Shown piece by piece: positions 63,034 to 64,000 of a stretch of 64,000 nt of DNA. Where the stretch lies: the NCBI GenBank assembly GCA_040506195.1, contig JBEVXH010000006.1, positions 186,001 through 250,000 on the forward strand, in the 5' to 3' direction. The notes under the pieces are model-generated. The model was not told where the DNA came from, did no database searches, and saw only the letters and a list, made by a program, of their open reading frames with translations. How positions within the stretch are numbered: the first letter of the stretch is position 1; every line of letters begins with the position of its first letter. The stretch comes from Thiodiazotropha sp040506195 (GTDB taxonomy: Bacteria > Pseudomonadota > Gammaproteobacteria > Chromatiales > Chromatiaceae). The position numbers and the translations under genes were made by a program.

Positions 63034-63052
63034 ATCCATTATACGTATGGAT
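63034..63052. promoter_or_regulatory. Candidate LysR operator in the lysR-acnB divergent region
   Basis: ATCCAT (63034-63039) and ATGGAT (63047-63052) form an inverted repeat with a 7-base centre containing TATACGT, within the LysR-type T-N11-A pattern. It lies midway between the two start codons. Confidence 0.45.
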
Positions 63053-63156
63053 CAGCCTCTGCTATCTTCCTAATCCATACTCCGGTGAATACCGGAATCC
63101 CTTGATCGGGAGACTGCCATCGATGGCGGTTCCCCATAACTGAAGCGAGGTCATCA

Positions 63157-64000
63157 ATGCTCGAAGCCTATCGCCGGCACGTCGAAGAACGCGCCAAACA
63201 GGGTATCCCACCGCTGCCGTTGGACGCGCAGCAGGTAGCCGATCTACTGGAGCTGCTGAAGAACCCAGCCGCCGGCGATGAGGAGACCCTGCTCGATCTC
63301 CTCACCAACCGGGTGCCGCCGGGGGTGGATGATGCCGCCTATGTGAAGGCAGGCTTCCTGGCTGCAGTGGCCAAGGGTGAGGTGGAGAGTCCCCTGGTGG
63401 ACAAACGGAAGGCGGTGGAACTGCTCGGCACCATGCTGGGCGGCTATAACATCCAGCCCCTGGTCGACCTGATGGACGACAGCGAGCTTGGCGGGCTGGC
63501 CGCCGAGCAGCTTAAGTTCACCCTGCTGATGTTCGACGCCTTCCACGATGTGAAGGAGAAAGCCGATGCCGGAAACGCCAATGCCAAGGCGGTGATGGAC
63601 TCCTGGGCCGACGCCGAGTGGTTCAAGCGCAAGCCCGACGTGCCTGCTGAGATCAAGCTGACCGTCTTCAAGGTCACCGGCGAGACCAACACTGATGATT
63701 TGTCGCCGGCTCAGGACGCCTGGTCACGTCCCGATATCCCACTGCACGCCCTGGCTATGCTGAAGAACGAGCGCGAGGGCATCATCCCGGACGACTCGGG
63801 CAATGTGGGGCCGATCTCGATCCTGGAGTCACTCAAGTCCAAGGGATTGCCCCTGGCCTATGTGGGTGACGTGGTGGGTACCGGTTCCTCGCGCAAGTCG
63901 GCCACCAACTCGGTGCTTTGGCACATGGGTGACGATATCCCCTTCGTACCCAACAAGCGTCAGGGCGGGGTGGTGCTGGGCGGCAAGATCGCCCCCATCT
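63157..64000 (+). CDS. acnB: Aconitate hydratase B (5' part; 3' end outside window)
   Basis: Isomerises citrate and isocitrate in the TCA cycle. The first 281 residues are present. They start MLEAYRRHVEERAKQGIPPL and include the AcnB-specific HEAT-like domain (NPAAGDEETLLDLLTNRVPP, YNIQPLVDLMDDSELGGLAA). The swivel domain starts with FKVTGETNTDDLSPAQDAWS, and VGDVVGTGSSRKSATNSVLW follows. GCGAGG lies 7 bases before the ATG. The Fe-S cluster cysteines lie beyond the window. The gene is intact as far as visible. Confidence 0.97.
   Translation, partial: MLEAYRRHVEERAKQGIPPLPLDAQQVADLLELLKNPAAGDEETLLDLLTNRVPPGVDDAAYVKAGFLAAVAKGEVESPLVDKRKAVELLGTMLGGYNIQPLVDLMDDSELGGLAAEQLKFTLLMFDAFHDVKEKADAGNANAKAVMDSWADAEWFKRKPDVPAEIKLTVFKVTGETNTDDLSPAQDAWSRPDIPLHALAMLKNEREGIIPDDSGNVGPISILESLKSKGLPLAYVGDVVGTGSSRKSATNSVLWHMGDDIPFVPNKRQGGVVLGGKIAPI

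Overview
The window comes from a gammaproteobacterium. The evidence is the housekeeping set guaB-guaA, tadA, pldA, mltF and acnB, and the many GGDEF/EAL, HD-GYP and two-component proteins. An environmental or symbiotic sulfur-oxidiser relative would fit, but nothing in the window fixes the genus. From memory, guaB-guaA, tadA and mltF lie close together in other gammaproteobacteria such as Pseudomonas. Here guaA and tadA are 51.6 kb apart, and that interval (6314-57883) looks like a composite genomic island.

Left flank (1-6313): a membrane-anchored GGDEF/EAL protein cut by the window edge, then the guaB-guaA operon with a good sigma70 promoter. Right flank (57913-64000): tadA, pldA and mltF, then tRNA-Ser(CGA), a repeat-rich stretch with a 100-N assembly gap, a small membrane protein, and a LysR regulator divergent from acnB.

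The island is punctuated by seven copies (A-G) of an attachment-like site, all in the same orientation. The core GAGTGGGAGTGA is the last codons of guaA (Glu-Trp-Glu-stop). Copies B and D carry a left arm with two CATGGTAT-like sites (about 81 and 69 bp before the core). Copies A, B and D share a right arm with two direct, one inverted and one further direct copy of the same octamer, at conserved spacing. A lacks the left arm, as expected for an attL inside guaA. G lacks the right arm and lies just before tadA, as expected for an attR. Two right-arm types exist: type 1 (A, B, D) and type 2 (C, E). The sites delimit six modules: I (6314-10295, AAA ATPase / SEC-C / helical protein), II (10308-11848, Fic), III (11861-32250, a nine-gene GC-rich operon), IV (32263-34731, HigBA plus a helical-repeat protein), V (34744-37215, dead ParE, pilin-like remnants) and VI (37228-57871, two large signalling operons, PPK2, polyferredoxin, IS debris). 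I see no integrase in any module.

Module III is the best candidate for an undescribed system. It has four cytoplasmic trypsin-fold proteases with visible His/Asp/Ser triads, three of which share a C-terminal helical domain. They are followed by a DUF6603-like giant protein, three more giant proteins (1100, 1868 and 639 aa) that I cannot assign, and a small membrane protein. The genes are mostly overlapping or nearly abutting. Module VI holds a second unusual unit: a four-gene overlapping operon of a corrinoid protein, an MtaA/UroD-like protein that lacks the usual zinc cysteines, a histidine kinase and a response regulator with GGDEF-EAL output. It reads as a cobamide-based sensor feeding cyclic-di-GMP.
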